Assembly: GCA_020850945.1 (NCBI GenBank)
Contig: JADZDR010000035.1
Coordinates: forward strand, 1-64,000
DNA: 64,000 bases
From: Acidimicrobiia bacterium
GTDB taxonomy: Bacteria; Actinomycetota; Acidimicrobiia; UBA2766
Reading direction: 5' to 3'
Below are positions 1 through 9,350 of this stretch, in pieces. A model generated the notes under the pieces. It did no database searches. It saw only the letters and a program-made list of their open reading frames with translations, and was not told where the DNA came from. The stretch's first letter is position 1. Each line of letters starts with the position of its first letter. The translations under genes were made by a program, and so were the position numbers.

Positions 1-36
1 GCACCCAACTCCGCTCAGGACCCAGCGAGGATACGA

Positions 37-88
37 GCAGTCTGGGTACCTGAGCGGCGATATATCGCCGCTCAGGTACCCAGACTGC
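37..88. repeat. 52-bp perfect palindrome, likely operon terminator
   Basis: Bases 37-62 are the exact reverse complement of bases 63-88, with no spacer and the centre GATATATC. It lies 22 bp beyond the stop of the leftward operon (stop at 111), so in RNA it would fold into a very long hairpin that could end transcription. There is no clear T-run. Bases 11-26 repeat the right arm (CCGCTCAGG-ACCCAG) with one base missing, so the unit has a third, partial copy. A REP-like repeat or cruciform site is the alternative. Confidence 0.75.
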
Positions 89-110
89 GTGAGTTGTGTC
101 ACGGTCGGGG

Positions 111-929
111 TCAGGCGTCCACCCGGTGGGCACGGGCGACACGGAAGTCGATGAGGCGGGACGCGAGGCCGGGGGCGACGGCGAACACGCGGGCGAGGAG
201 GCGGGTCTCGGAGTCGGTGAAGATGCGTGCGCGGCCCGTCTCGATACCGTGGACGATCGCGTCGGCCACCTGTCCGGGCGGGATGGGGCGGACCGTACCC
301 GAGAGGGCGCGGAGCTCGGCCGGCTTGAGTGGCTCCTCGGCCGCGAGCATCGGTGTGTCCACATCCGATGGATAGACGCATCCGACGCTGATCCCGTGCG
401 GGCGCAGCTCCGTGCGCAGGGTCTCGCACAGACCCCGCACGGCGTACTTGGACGGGGCGTACGCGCCGTAGCCGAAGACGCCGAAGAGGGCGGCGGCGGA
501 CGAGATGCAGACGATGCTGCCCCGCCGGCGCTCGAACATGGCCGGCAGGACAGCCCGCACCGCCCACAGCGTGCCGAAGTAGTTGACACGCATGTGGCGT
601 TCGAACTCGGTCACGGCCTCCTGCTCGAAGCGGGCAGGTCTGCCCACCCCCGCACATGTCACGAGCACGTCGCAGGGGCCGTGGGTTGACACGCACGCAG
701 CGAGGGCGGCCTCCATCTGCCTGCGGTCGCCGACGTCGGCCGCGACGAGCTCGACGGGATGGGGGGACGGCGGGGGCTCGGCGGCGAGGGCGGCCATGTA
801 AGCGTCGTCGAGGGCGACCACGGAGACGCGCACACCACGCGTGGCGAGACGCTCCACGGTGGCGAGGCCGATCCCGCTCGACCCCCCCGTCACGACCGCG
901 TGCAGGTCAGGTGAGAGGCGGACCGTCAC
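111..929 (-). CDS. SDR oxidoreductase, 3-ketosphinganine reductase-like
   Basis: This 272-aa protein is a classical short-chain dehydrogenase. The NAD(P)-binding motif TGGSSGIG lies at about residues 11-18, the Ser of the catalytic triad in CISSAAA near 150, and the Tyr/Lys pair in YGAYAPSKYA some 13 residues later. The pattern, including the VTCAGVG turn in place of NNAG, resembles 3-ketodihydrosphingosine reductases (KDSR), which reduce a long-chain 3-keto amine, but SDR substrates cannot be read from sequence. The GTG start at 929 overlaps the stop of the upstream membrane protein (GTGA), so the two are translationally coupled. It is the last gene of a four-gene leftward operon. Confidence 0.85.
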   Translation of the reverse strand: MTVRLSPDLHAVVTGGSSGIGLATVERLATRGVRVSVVALDDAYMAALAAEPPPSPHPVELVAADVGDRRQMEAALAACVSTHGPCDVLVTCAGVGRPARFEQEAVTEFERHMRVNYFGTLWAVRAVLPAMFERRRGSIVCISSAAALFGVFGYGAYAPSKYAVRGLCETLRTELRPHGISVGCVYPSDVDTPMLAAEEPLKPAELRALSGTVRPIPPGQVADAIVHGIETGRARIFTDSETRLLARVFAVAPGLASRLIDFRVARAHRVDA

Positions 930-1318
930 GCGAACCTGACGAAGAGGATCACGGCGAGGACGAGCACGGCGACGACGATCGCGAGATTCGCGGCCCCGTC
1001 CCTGTCCCGTGCGAACATGCCGGTGCGGGCGAAGTAGGCGGTGTCGAGAATGCCGAGGAACGCGAGCATGCCCGCGCTCACGAGCCCGAGGGATCGACCG
1101 AGCGGCTCCTCGAAGACCTGGAGGACGGCGCCGGCGACGAGGAGGAGGGCAAGGACCGAGTCGGAGAACACGAACGGCGTCTCGTGGTCGACGTAACCGG
1201 CCGGCAACCATGCCGCGTCGTGGTCGTCGCGGAACCACGTGATCCAGAAGGTCACGATCACGGCTGCAGCGACGACCTCGAGGACGGCGACGACCCAGAC
1301 GGCTGCGTCGCCGGTCAC
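926..1318 (-). CDS. small integral membrane protein, unknown function
   Basis: A 130-aa hydrophobic protein with about four predicted membrane segments: residues 5-25 (VWVVAVLEVVAAAVIVTFW), 45-65, 70-90 and 108-128. It has no motif I recognise. The GTG start at 1318 overlaps the stop of the PLP decarboxylase (GTGA) and its own stop overlaps the start of the SDR gene, so it is embedded in the operon and probably works with these enzymes, for example as a membrane anchor or small exporter. That role is inference from position only. Confidence 0.75.
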   Translation of the reverse strand: MTGDAAVWVVAVLEVVAAAVIVTFWITWFRDDHDAAWLPAGYVDHETPFVFSDSVLALLLVAGAVLQVFEEPLGRSLGLVSAGMLAFLGILDTAYFARTGMFARDRDGAANLAIVVAVLVLAVILFVRFA

Positions 1319-2919
1319 GGGATGGGCGCCTCGACGGTCGCTGGCAGCGGGATGCCTCGTCGCGATGCGACCATGAAGGCGCCGCCGAGGCGGGCGGGCA
1401 CCACGTCGCGGGCGTAGACGTCGTCGATCGTCTCTGCCTTCTTGATGACCTCCGCGTCCATGCCGTTGACGAGGACTGTGGCGGGGCGGGGGAGGGCGTT
1501 GAAGTTCGAGGCGGAGGACTCCTGGTAGGCACCGGTCTCGAGGATGGCGATCACGTCGCCGGGGCGGACCTCCGGCATGTCGGCACCGAGGTTGATCTGG
1601 TCGGCGTAGCAGGAGTGGCCGACTAGGTCCGCTGTCATCGTTGCCGGCGCGTCGGCGTTGCTCGCCACGACGAACGGATGCCGGTTGTGCTCGAGGACCC
1701 CGCCCGCGAGGAAGAACACCGTCGTGTCGGTGAGCACCCAGTTGTACGCGAACGGTTGTGTCTGACGCTTGTGAACCTTGACGCGCGTGAGGTGGATCCC
1801 CGTGTTCCCGTACATCGCGCGGCCCGGCTCGGTCTGGAGGCGGACACCGTCTGTCGACACACCCTGGTGCTGCAGTTCGGCGCGAAGGGACGACGTGATC
1901 GTCGCCACGTAGTCCTCGACCGTGGGTGGCGGCTTGCGCTCGCGCTGCCCCGTCAGGACCGGCAGGATCCGTTCGAGGGTCGAGTGGTAGGCCTTCTCGC
2001 CGAGGCCGCGCAACCCGACGAGGAACGGGTAGCCGACGGCGGTGAGGACGAACTCCGATCGAGGGAACTCCCTGTTGTGGGGATCGCGGGGGCTCGCCAT
2101 GCCGCCACCGATGTCCAGCTCGCCCGGCTGCCAGTTCGGCCACGCCCGGCAGAGGTCTCCGACGAGGCGTCCGAACCGCTTCATCAGACCCTCCCAGAAC
2201 CAGAGGCTCGGATGGTGGCGGCCGGCATGGAAGTGGAGCCCGACGAGCTCCACGTGCTCCATACGGAAGACACGATGCCCCATCTCCACGAGGTACTCGG
2301 GCGGGATCCCCGACTTGTAGACCTGATGGCCGATGTCGATGGGGACGCTGAGCTGCGAGAAGTCCGTGCGCCGCCACAGGTTGGGAAGGGCCGGCTTGAC
2401 CCGGAAGCGGACTTGCGCCTTGATCCCGGCCGCGGCAGCGACCTCCTCCACCAAGTCGATCTCGAAGACGTCCTCGACGGTGATGCGCACGCCTGCCTCG
2501 ATGCAGGCACGGATGTGCTCGCGGGTCTTGCCACCGCCGTTCACCGAGACACGTCGGGGATCGACACCGGTGCGCAGGACACCCGAGAGCTCTTCGGGCG
2601 AGTAGATGTCGGCACCCGCTCCTTCCTCGGACAGGATGCAGCGCGTCGCCAGTGTCGTGTTCGCCTTCATCGCCGGCAGGATGTCCACGGGGCCGTCCGG
2701 CCAGCCCCGCGCCATGGCGTCACGAAAGCGCCGGTAGTTCTCGCGCAACTGGCTCTCCGACGTCACGAAGATCGGTGAACCGAAGCGCTCCACGAGATCG
2801 ACGGTGTCGCACTCCTCGATGAAGAGCCGTCCGTCACGGATCGACAGGCAGTCTCCGGAATCCAATTCGCCACTCCTTCCCTCCGACATTCTGGCCGTTT
2901 GAGCGCGCCGCCGCCCCAT
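1315..2919 (-). CDS. PLP-dependent decarboxylase of the diaminopimelate/ornithine type, atypical
   Basis: A 534-aa fold-III PLP decarboxylase related to LysA. The Schiff-base lysine sits in AMKANT (about residue 80), the PLP-stacking region is GLHFHAGRHH, the phosphate-binding glycines are in DIGGGMASP, and TEPGRAMYGN and the C-terminal GAYQES blocks are present. It is about 100 residues longer than typical LysA (about 420), and the substrate loop that is usually CESxD reads CYADQ, so the substrate is probably not meso-diaminopimelate. ATG 2919 is preferred because GGCGAGG precedes it, 10 nt after the upstream stop; ATG 2889 is an alternative. Its stop overlaps the next start. Confidence 0.85.
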   Translation of the reverse strand: MGRRRAQTARMSEGRSGELDSGDCLSIRDGRLFIEECDTVDLVERFGSPIFVTSESQLRENYRRFRDAMARGWPDGPVDILPAMKANTTLATRCILSEEGAGADIYSPEELSGVLRTGVDPRRVSVNGGGKTREHIRACIEAGVRITVEDVFEIDLVEEVAAAAGIKAQVRFRVKPALPNLWRRTDFSQLSVPIDIGHQVYKSGIPPEYLVEMGHRVFRMEHVELVGLHFHAGRHHPSLWFWEGLMKRFGRLVGDLCRAWPNWQPGELDIGGGMASPRDPHNREFPRSEFVLTAVGYPFLVGLRGLGEKAYHSTLERILPVLTGQRERKPPPTVEDYVATITSSLRAELQHQGVSTDGVRLQTEPGRAMYGNTGIHLTRVKVHKRQTQPFAYNWVLTDTTVFFLAGGVLEHNRHPFVVASNADAPATMTADLVGHSCYADQINLGADMPEVRPGDVIAILETGAYQESSASNFNALPRPATVLVNGMDAEVIKKAETIDDVYARDVVPARLGGAFMVASRRGIPLPATVEAPIP

Positions 2920-2929
2920 CTGCCTCGCC

Positions 2930-4027
2930 TCAGGCGGCAGGAATCGTGAAGACCTCCTCCACAGTCCCGCTCGACGCCGCGCGGTAGGCGGCGTCGACGG
3001 TCGCGTGCGCGAGGAGCGCATCCCGGAATCCGGGCGTGGCGGGGCGTCCCGCCCGCACGGCGTCGAAGAACGCACGGCTCGCGAGCTCGTTCCAGAACCA
3101 GGGCCGCAGGCTCACCCCCGTCTCGGCGAGCATCGCATCGAGCACAGTGTCGGGGGACACGGTCTCGGGCTGCTCCCCGGCCCGCTGGATCCGCATCGAG
3201 AGCTCCGGTCCCTCGACGAGCACACCCCACGTCACCTCGATGATCCCGTCGCGGCAGAACACCTCGAGGCGGCTCTCCTCGCGGCCCGTGACACCGCCGT
3301 AGATCGACACGATGCTGCCCGTGACGCCGGACGCGTGCTCGACGACCACGGTGGCGGTGTCCTCGACGTCGAAGCCGAGGGTGTGGCGTGTCACGGCCGA
3401 CACCCGGGCAGCCGCTCCGAACGTCCACGTGAGGATGTCGATGCCGTGGATGGTGTGTTCGAGCAGTGTCCCGCCGCCTGCGTGCCTCGCCTGTGACCGC
3501 CAGTCGCTGCTGTGGGGGTTGTGGGCGGTGGTCGGGAACGCCTCGTCGTCACGGTAGAGGTAGGCCATGGCGGGACCGAGCTCGCCGGAGCAGACGATGT
3601 CGTGCACGTACCTGAGCAGGGCGTGGAACCGCTGCTGGAATCCGACCTGGGAGATGACGGGCGCCGCCTCGCCCGCAGCGCAGATCTCCTGCACCGTGGC
3701 GAAGTCGGGCGCGATCGGCTTCTCGGCGTAGAGGTGCTTTCCCGCGTCGAGCACGGCCAGGTACAGGTCCCGGTGCAGGGCAGTCGGCGTGCATACGTAC
3801 ACGACGTCCACGTCAGGGTCGTCGAGCACAGCAGCGGCATCGGCGTGGAGCCGTTCGAACCGCCAGTTGCGGCATACGGACGCGCGGGCGTCCGCGGACG
3901 GATCCGAGGCGGCCACGGGTCGTAGGGCGACACCATCCGCGGCGATGCGGGCGAGGGAGGCCGTGTGGAGCAAGGCGATGTTGCCGCATCCGACGAGGCC
4001 CACACCGATCTCGTCCACAGCCCCCAT
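2930..4027 (-). CDS. Gfo/Idh/MocA family oxidoreductase
   Basis: A 365-aa NAD(P)-dependent dehydrogenase. The N-terminal Rossmann motif is GLVGCGNIA (about residues 9-17), the conserved EKP motif that follows the sugar- or inositol-type active site is in YAEKPIAP (near 105), and the C-terminal half is the usual alpha/beta substrate domain with EHTIHGIDIL. The family oxidises or reduces sugars, inositols and related ketones; the exact substrate is open. It is the first gene of the leftward operon, 10 nt upstream of the PLP decarboxylase, and is divergent from the MFS transporter at 4126. The 98-bp gap holds both promoters. Confidence 0.88.
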   Translation of the reverse strand: MGAVDEIGVGLVGCGNIALLHTASLARIAADGVALRPVAASDPSADARASVCRNWRFERLHADAAAVLDDPDVDVVYVCTPTALHRDLYLAVLDAGKHLYAEKPIAPDFATVQEICAAGEAAPVISQVGFQQRFHALLRYVHDIVCSGELGPAMAYLYRDDEAFPTTAHNPHSSDWRSQARHAGGGTLLEHTIHGIDILTWTFGAAARVSAVTRHTLGFDVEDTATVVVEHASGVTGSIVSIYGGVTGREESRLEVFCRDGIIEVTWGVLVEGPELSMRIQRAGEQPETVSPDTVLDAMLAETGVSLRPWFWNELASRAFFDAVRAGRPATPGFRDALLAHATVDAAYRAASSGTVEEVFTIPAA

Positions 4028-4125
4028 CCATCAGCCCCGTCCATTGGCGATCCGGACTCCGAGACGCAAACATAGGCGGCTCGGGCTCCCCGCGTGGCGC
4101 CTGCACAGACGGGGAAGGAATCGTT

Positions 4126-5763
4126 GTGGCCGACGTAGCCGAGACGGGACGCGAGGAGACGGTCGCGACCGGGATCGCGTGGGGAGCTCTCGCCGCCCTC
4201 GCTGCCACACAGTTCCTGATGGTCCTCGACCAGGCCGTCATGAACGTGTCGATCAGCCAGCTTGTCGCGGACTTCGACACCTCCGTCACGGCGATCCAGG
4301 GGGTGATCACGCTCTACAGCCTCACGATGGCCGCGCTCATGATCACGGGTGGGAAGATCGGCGACATCGTGGGACGCAAGCGTGCCTTCGCCGTCGGCCT
4401 CGTCGTCTACTGCATCGGTTCCGGCATGACCGCCCTAGCCCCTACCGTCGCCATCCTCACGCTCGGCTGGTCGATTCTCGAAGGTGTCGGCGCCGCCCTC
4501 GTCCTACCGGCGCTGGCTGCTCTCATCGCGGGCAACTTCGTCGGACGGGCCCGTGTCGTGGCGTACGCCACGATCGGCGGTGTGGCCGGTGCCGGGATCG
4601 CCGTCGGGCCGATCCTGGGCGGTTGGGCGACGACGGAGCTGACGTGGCGCGTCGTGTTCGCGGGCGAGGTGGTGGTGGGTATCGCCATCCTCGCGTCCCT
4701 CGGGCTCGTGAAGGACACCCCCCGCTCCGGTGCCAAACCCCGTCTCGACGTCGTCGGCGCGATCCTCTCTGCCGCGGGCATGATGGTGATGGTCCTCGGG
4801 ATCCTGCAGGCGAGCACATGGGGGTGGCTCGAGCCGAAGAACTCGCCCGCCGAGCCGTTCGGCTTCAGCCTCACACCGTTCGTAGTCGGGGCCGGCGTCG
4901 CACTCCTGTGGGCGTTTCGGCGCTGGCAGGCACATCGCGAGAGGGCGGGTCAGGATCCGCTCGTGCACTTCCGCCTATTCGACCTCACCGACCTGCGGGC
5001 CGGCCTCGAGGCGCTCCTCGCCCAGAACCTCATCCTCATGGGTGTCTTCTTCGTCATCCCCCTCTATCTGCAGCTCGTCCTCGGCCTCGATGCGCTCGAG
5101 ACCGGCCTCGAGATGCTCCCCGTCTCGGTGATGATGTTCGTGACCTCGATCGCGGGATCGCGTCTCGCCACGCGGTTCTCCCCCCGCACCCTCGTGCGGA
5201 TCGGGCTCCTCGTCATCCTCTTGGCCGTCGCCGTGTTGCTCACGGCTATCGATCCCGACCTCGACTCCGGCACGTTCCGGCTCGGTATGGGCGCACTGGG
5301 TGTCGGGATGGGTCTCATCGCGTCGCAGCTCGGCAACGTCGTGCAGTCTGCCGTCGGGACGGAGGACCGGAGCGAGGCGGGCGGTCTGCAGTACACGGCC
5401 CAGCAGCTCGGCTCGGCCATCGGCGTCGCCCTTGTCGGGGCGATCGTGCTGAGCGGGCTCGTCCAGAACTTCGTGTCGTCCGTGGGCGCCGACGAGCGGA
5501 TCAGCGACGCGACGCACGAGGCCGTGAGCATCGCCGTGCAGGGAAACGTGTCCTTCGTGGCGAGCTCCGACGTCGCCGCTGCCGCCGAGGCGGCGGGTCT
5601 CGATCCCGAGGAGGCCGACGCCGTGGTCGAGAACTACGAGGAGGCGCAGCTCTCGGCGCTGAAGGTGGGTCTGCTCGCGGCCGGCTTCGTGGCCGCCGTC
5701 GCGCTCATGGTCACGACCGGTCTCCCGTCCCGAGTCCCGCGTGGCGAAGACGCCGCGGCCTAG
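4126..5763 (+). CDS. MFS drug efflux transporter, DHA2 (14-TMS) family
   Basis: A 545-aa multi-spanning membrane protein. The motif LDQAVMNVS in TM1 matches the D-x-T/V-I-V-N-V-A signature of DHA2 (EmrB/QacA) exporters, GGKIGDIVGRKRA is the MFS motif A in the loop between TM2 and TM3, and GPILGGW is the antiporter motif C in TM5. A periplasmic stretch before the last segment carries the family's typical acidic insertion (residues about 445-510). Start GTG 4126 has GGGGAAGGAA 5 nt upstream. It probably exports hydrophobic compounds by proton antiport. The DMT gene follows after 12 bp. Confidence 0.9.
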   Translation: MADVAETGREETVATGIAWGALAALAATQFLMVLDQAVMNVSISQLVADFDTSVTAIQGVITLYSLTMAALMITGGKIGDIVGRKRAFAVGLVVYCIGSGMTALAPTVAILTLGWSILEGVGAALVLPALAALIAGNFVGRARVVAYATIGGVAGAGIAVGPILGGWATTELTWRVVFAGEVVVGIAILASLGLVKDTPRSGAKPRLDVVGAILSAAGMMVMVLGILQASTWGWLEPKNSPAEPFGFSLTPFVVGAGVALLWAFRRWQAHRERAGQDPLVHFRLFDLTDLRAGLEALLAQNLILMGVFFVIPLYLQLVLGLDALETGLEMLPVSVMMFVTSIAGSRLATRFSPRTLVRIGLLVILLAVAVLLTAIDPDLDSGTFRLGMGALGVGMGLIASQLGNVVQSAVGTEDRSEAGGLQYTAQQLGSAIGVALVGAIVLSGLVQNFVSSVGADERISDATHEAVSIAVQGNVSFVASSDVAAAAEAAGLDPEEADAVVENYEEAQLSALKVGLLAAGFVAAVALMVTTGLPSRVPRGEDAAA

Positions 5764-5775
5764 GCACCTGCAGCA

Positions 5776-6624
5776 GTGGCACTCCTTCTCGGTCTCTTCG
5801 TCGCGGCGGGTTTCGGCGGTGCCGACTTCCTCGGCGGGCTGGCCTCGCGGCGCTCCGAGGCAGGGGCTGTGGTCCTCACAGCCCAGACCGCCGGCCTTCT
5901 CGTCGCCGCGGCGTGGCTCGCGCTCTTCGCGTCCGGAGCACCGCCGGGGCCGGACATCGCGTTCGGGGCCTGCGCCGGCATCGCGAACGTGGTCGGTGTC
6001 GCCGCCTTGTACCGGGGGCTCGGATCGGGGCGCATGGGGGTTGTCGCCCCGGTCAGCGCCGCCGTCGCCGCGACGATCCCGATCGTGTGGGGGCTGCTGC
6101 AGGGGGAACGTCCGTCGCTCCTCGGCCTCTGCGGCGCGGGGATCGCGCTCGTAGCCGTCGTCCTCATCGCCCGCTCGGCGGAGGTCGAGGATGCGCATGA
6201 GCACGAGAGGCGGTGGGTGACCGAGCTCGTCCTTGCCGTCCTCGCGGGTGCCGGGTTCGGCTTGTCGTTCGTCCTGTTCGCCCACACCTCCGAAGCGAGC
6301 GGATTCTGGCCTGTGCTGGCAGCTCGCGTCGCGGCGGTTCCCCTCACGGCTGCAGCTCTCGGCCTGGGCCGGCGGGCGATGCTGCCCGAACGCGGCGACA
6401 GGTCGACAGCCGTGGCAGCCGGTCTCGTCGACGCGTCGGTGACGGCCCTCCTCCTCGTTGCCGTGCGGCAGGAGCTCGTGACCCTCGTGGCGCCCGTCTC
6501 GGCCCTGTATCCGGGCTTCACGGTTCTGCTCGCACGTGTCGTGCTCCGCGAGCGCATGATGCCCTTGCAGGTCGCGGGTCTCGGTGTCGCCCTCGTCGGT
6601 CTCACCCTCATCGCGATCGGCTGA
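5776..6624 (+). CDS. EamA/DMT-family transporter
   Basis: A 282-aa inner-membrane protein with about ten hydrophobic helices arranged as two EamA halves (residues 1-128 and 145-282). The second half ends in LARVVLRERMMPLQVAGLGVALVG, shortened here to its core VLRERMMP, which is the usual end-of-repeat signature. DMT proteins export amino acids or other small metabolites; nothing in the sequence fixes the substrate. The GTG start at 5776 lies 12 bp after the MFS stop, so the two are likely cotranscribed. Confidence 0.85.
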   Translation: MALLLGLFVAAGFGGADFLGGLASRRSEAGAVVLTAQTAGLLVAAAWLALFASGAPPGPDIAFGACAGIANVVGVAALYRGLGSGRMGVVAPVSAAVAATIPIVWGLLQGERPSLLGLCGAGIALVAVVLIARSAEVEDAHEHERRWVTELVLAVLAGAGFGLSFVLFAHTSEASGFWPVLAARVAAVPLTAAALGLGRRAMLPERGDRSTAVAAGLVDASVTALLLVAVRQELVTLVAPVSALYPGFTVLLARVVLRERMMPLQVAGLGVALVGLTLIAIG

Positions 6625-6706
6625 TCCGCCGCCGGCGCGGGCGTCGTCGTATCTTGGTCGTGCCGCAACGGAGCACGAGACAGGTCGGTACCGACGGGAG
6701 GCAGCC

Positions 6707-8092
6707 ATGATCGAGTACCAGGGTCCCGCGTCGTATTGGGCCGAGACCTCACAGCACACGCCCGGGCCGGTCGTCACGGGCCGTCACGACGTGGACGTCG
6801 CGATCGTCGGGGGCGGCTTCACGGGAATGTGGACGGCCTATCAGCTCCTCGACGCGGAGCCGTCGATGCGTGTGGCCGTGATCGAACGCGAGGTCGTCGG
6901 TTTCGGGGCGAGCGGCCGCAACGGCGGGTTCGCGATGACGCTGCTCGACATGAGCCTCGCCCACCTCAGGCGCAACCACGGTGACACAGCCGCGGCAGCA
7001 GCCCACGAGGCCGTCGCCGAGTCGGTAGGCGAGATCGACGCGACGATCGAGGCGGACGGCATCGAGTGCGAGTGGAAGCACGGCGGCCTCATGGTCGTGG
7101 CCACGTGCGCGGCGCAGCTGGAGCGGGTGGAAGCCGAACTCGAAGCAGCGGAGGCACTCGGTCTCGACGGCTTCAAACGGCTCTCGCGTGAGGAGGCCCG
7201 AGCCGAGGTCCACTCACCCACATACGTCGGGGGTCTGCGCGAGGAGCACTGCGGGGTCGTGCACCCCGCCAAGCTCGTGCGCGGCCTCGCCCGCGTCGTC
7301 TCGAGCCGGGGTGCGGACGTATTCGAGGGAACGGACGTGACCACGATCGAGGAGGCAGGCGGTCGGATCCGCGTCGTCTGCCCGCAGGGCGAGATCACAG
7401 CAGACCAGGTCGTGCTCGCCACGAACGCATGGGCGGCCGAGACCCCCTGGTTCGCGAGGAAGGTCCTGCCCCTCTACACGTACATCGCCATGACCGAGCC
7501 GCTCAGCGACGCGCAGTGGGATTCGGTCGGCTGGGAGAGCCACTGCGGAATCGAGGACAAGCGCAACTTCGTCCACTACTACCGGCGTACCCTCGACGGC
7601 CGCATCCTCTGGGGTGGGAGTGACGGCATCGTGTACTACGGCGGGAGGATCGCGCCGCGCCACGACCGGAGCGAGGGCATCCTGAAGCGACTCACCGCCA
7701 CGTTCCACCGCACCTTCCCGCAGCTCCCCGACGTGGGGTTCACGCACCACTGGGGAGGTCCGGTAGGGATCACCGTGTCGTTCCTGCCGATCTTCGGCAC
7801 CCTCCTCGAGGGCCGCCTCCACTACGGGCTCGGCTACAACGGCCACGGTGTCGCGCCGAGCCACACCGGCGGCAAGATCCTGCGGGACAAGGTCCTCGGC
7901 CGCAGGACCGGGCTCACCGAGCTCTGTTTCGTGGACTCCAAGGAGTACACGTTCCCACCGGAGCCACTCCGCTGGATCGGGGCCGAGCTCACGCGCCAAT
8001 CCCTCCTTCGCCAGGACACCCGTTTCGAGGCGGGACGGGGTAGCGGCGCCATGGAGCCCCTTCTCCTCCGTGCCATGCGCAAGCTCGGCTGA
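6707..8092 (+). CDS. FAD-dependent amine oxidoreductase (DAO family)
   Basis: A 461-aa flavoprotein of the D-amino-acid oxidase/glycine oxidase fold. The dinucleotide motif is VAIVGGGFTGMWTA (about residues 31-44), the VIEREVVGFGASGRNGGF block is the typical second FAD contact, and the C-terminal GLGYNGHGVAPSHTGG stretch is the conserved third FAD-binding block. Homologues of this layout oxidise secondary amines such as sarcosine, gamma-glutamyl-putrescine or N-methyl amino acids. Start ATG 6707 is chosen because CGGGAGG lies 6 nt upstream. It follows the DMT gene after 82 bp, which may include its own promoter. Confidence 0.87.
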   Translation: MIEYQGPASYWAETSQHTPGPVVTGRHDVDVAIVGGGFTGMWTAYQLLDAEPSMRVAVIEREVVGFGASGRNGGFAMTLLDMSLAHLRRNHGDTAAAAAHEAVAESVGEIDATIEADGIECEWKHGGLMVVATCAAQLERVEAELEAAEALGLDGFKRLSREEARAEVHSPTYVGGLREEHCGVVHPAKLVRGLARVVSSRGADVFEGTDVTTIEEAGGRIRVVCPQGEITADQVVLATNAWAAETPWFARKVLPLYTYIAMTEPLSDAQWDSVGWESHCGIEDKRNFVHYYRRTLDGRILWGGSDGIVYYGGRIAPRHDRSEGILKRLTATFHRTFPQLPDVGFTHHWGGPVGITVSFLPIFGTLLEGRLHYGLGYNGHGVAPSHTGGKILRDKVLGRRTGLTELCFVDSKEYTFPPEPLRWIGAELTRQSLLRQDTRFEAGRGSGAMEPLLLRAMRKLG

Positions 8093-8188
8093 ATCGCGGT
8101 CGCCGGGGGCCTCCCGGGATGCGCGAGGGCCTGGCAGCCCACCCCCGGATGGTGGTTGACTGGTGGCAGCCGACTTCGGGGGAAGAGC

Positions 8189-9328
8189 GTGCCGCATAGG
8201 CCCGCATGGGCGTCCTATAGGTGGGAAGGGGACGGGGCCCGGGAAACCAGCAGGGCCCTTGCTGTGCGCGGGGATCAACCGGGTGCGCTCGTCCCGTTCG
8301 ACTCGCATGCGTTTCCCGCCCGTCCTGGGGGGCGAAGGCTGCCCTGGAGCGGGATCCTCGGCGCCACGGTCGGCGCCCTCCTCGCCGTGGCGCTCGTCTC
8401 GGTCGGTGTGGTGGCCGTGGCGCGAGACGGCGAGCGGATCGCCGTGAGCCGGCAGGCGGAGGTCACGGAGGGTGGGGGTTCGGGGTCGGTCGAATACAAC
8501 ACGTCGGCGGGATCCGGTTCGTCGGCTGCCCGTGCCTCGACGGGGACGGGCGGGGCTACGGCTGGTTCGACCGGGTCCGGGACGGGCTCGTCCGGAGGCA
8601 GCGACCCTTCCGGCGGTGGTGGTGCCGGTGGCGGAGGCGACGGCGGTGGCGGTGCGGGTGGCAAGGTCCTGCGTCCACCTGCAGGTCACTATCCCATCAC
8701 CGGTTCCGGTACCGAGAAGACGAAGGGAGCACCCGGCGCACCGGAGGCGTGGCGCGACATGGACTACGAGGTGCGTCACCGTGGCGACGGTTGCTTCGAG
8801 ATCGAGGTGAGGTTCCACCCCTTCCACCGGTCCTTCGACAGGTACTGCCCGACGAGCGACGGCGGGCTCATCGTCACGATGAACGTGACGTACACGGAGG
8901 TGGAGCTCATCAAGGGCTGGGAGACCATCAAGGTGAACACGACTTCGACGTGCGATCCGCCCGAGATCATGGTGAGGGCCGGCATGCAGCCCGGCGAGTC
9001 GTGGTCCGACCACTGCCTGTCCGAGACCGACAACAAGCAGCAGGCCCCAGGTGTGACCCGCCAGGACAACACGATGACGTTCATCGGGATCGAGGAGGTG
9101 GCCGGCGTCTCCGCCTACCGCATCCGCCAGGACCAGGTGCTCAGCCCGGCCTCGGCGGACAGCCCGATCAAGTCCGGTACGGGGACAGCGGACACCTGGT
9201 TCTCGACGGAGAACGGTCTCGTTCTCCGTGTGACGCGCAGCTCGTCCGTCGTGACGGCGTCGATCATCGGGGACGTGACCTACACCGAGGTCGGCGAGTT
9301 CACCCTCACGGCGGCGACGCCGCGGTGA
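8189..9328 (+). CDS. membrane-anchored protein with Gly/Ser linker, unknown
   Basis: A 379-aa protein of unknown function. Residues about 52-80 form a single membrane segment (ILGATVGALLAVALVSVGVV), followed by roughly 80 residues dominated by Gly, Ser, Thr and Ala, including long Gly runs. Behind this flexible linker sits an extracellular domain of about 200 residues with four or five Cys (GCFE, YCPT, TCDPP, HCLSE) that could form disulfides. Start is uncertain: GTG 8189 is preceded by GGGGGAAGAG, while TTG 8156 is possible in the same frame. The gene lies 22 bp before the NIPA-like permease. I see no enzyme motif; a sensor or wall-associated role is only a guess. Confidence 0.65.
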   Translation: MPHRPAWASYRWEGDGARETSRALAVRGDQPGALVPFDSHAFPARPGGRRLPWSGILGATVGALLAVALVSVGVVAVARDGERIAVSRQAEVTEGGGSGSVEYNTSAGSGSSAARASTGTGGATAGSTGSGTGSSGGSDPSGGGGAGGGGDGGGGAGGKVLRPPAGHYPITGSGTEKTKGAPGAPEAWRDMDYEVRHRGDGCFEIEVRFHPFHRSFDRYCPTSDGGLIVTMNVTYTEVELIKGWETIKVNTTSTCDPPEIMVRAGMQPGESWSDHCLSETDNKQQAPGVTRQDNTMTFIGIEEVAGVSAYRIRQDQVLSPASADSPIKSGTGTADTWFSTENGLVLRVTRSSSVVTASIIGDVTYTEVGEFTLTAATPR

Positions 9329-9350
9329 CCGCGACTGGGCGGGAGGCGGG

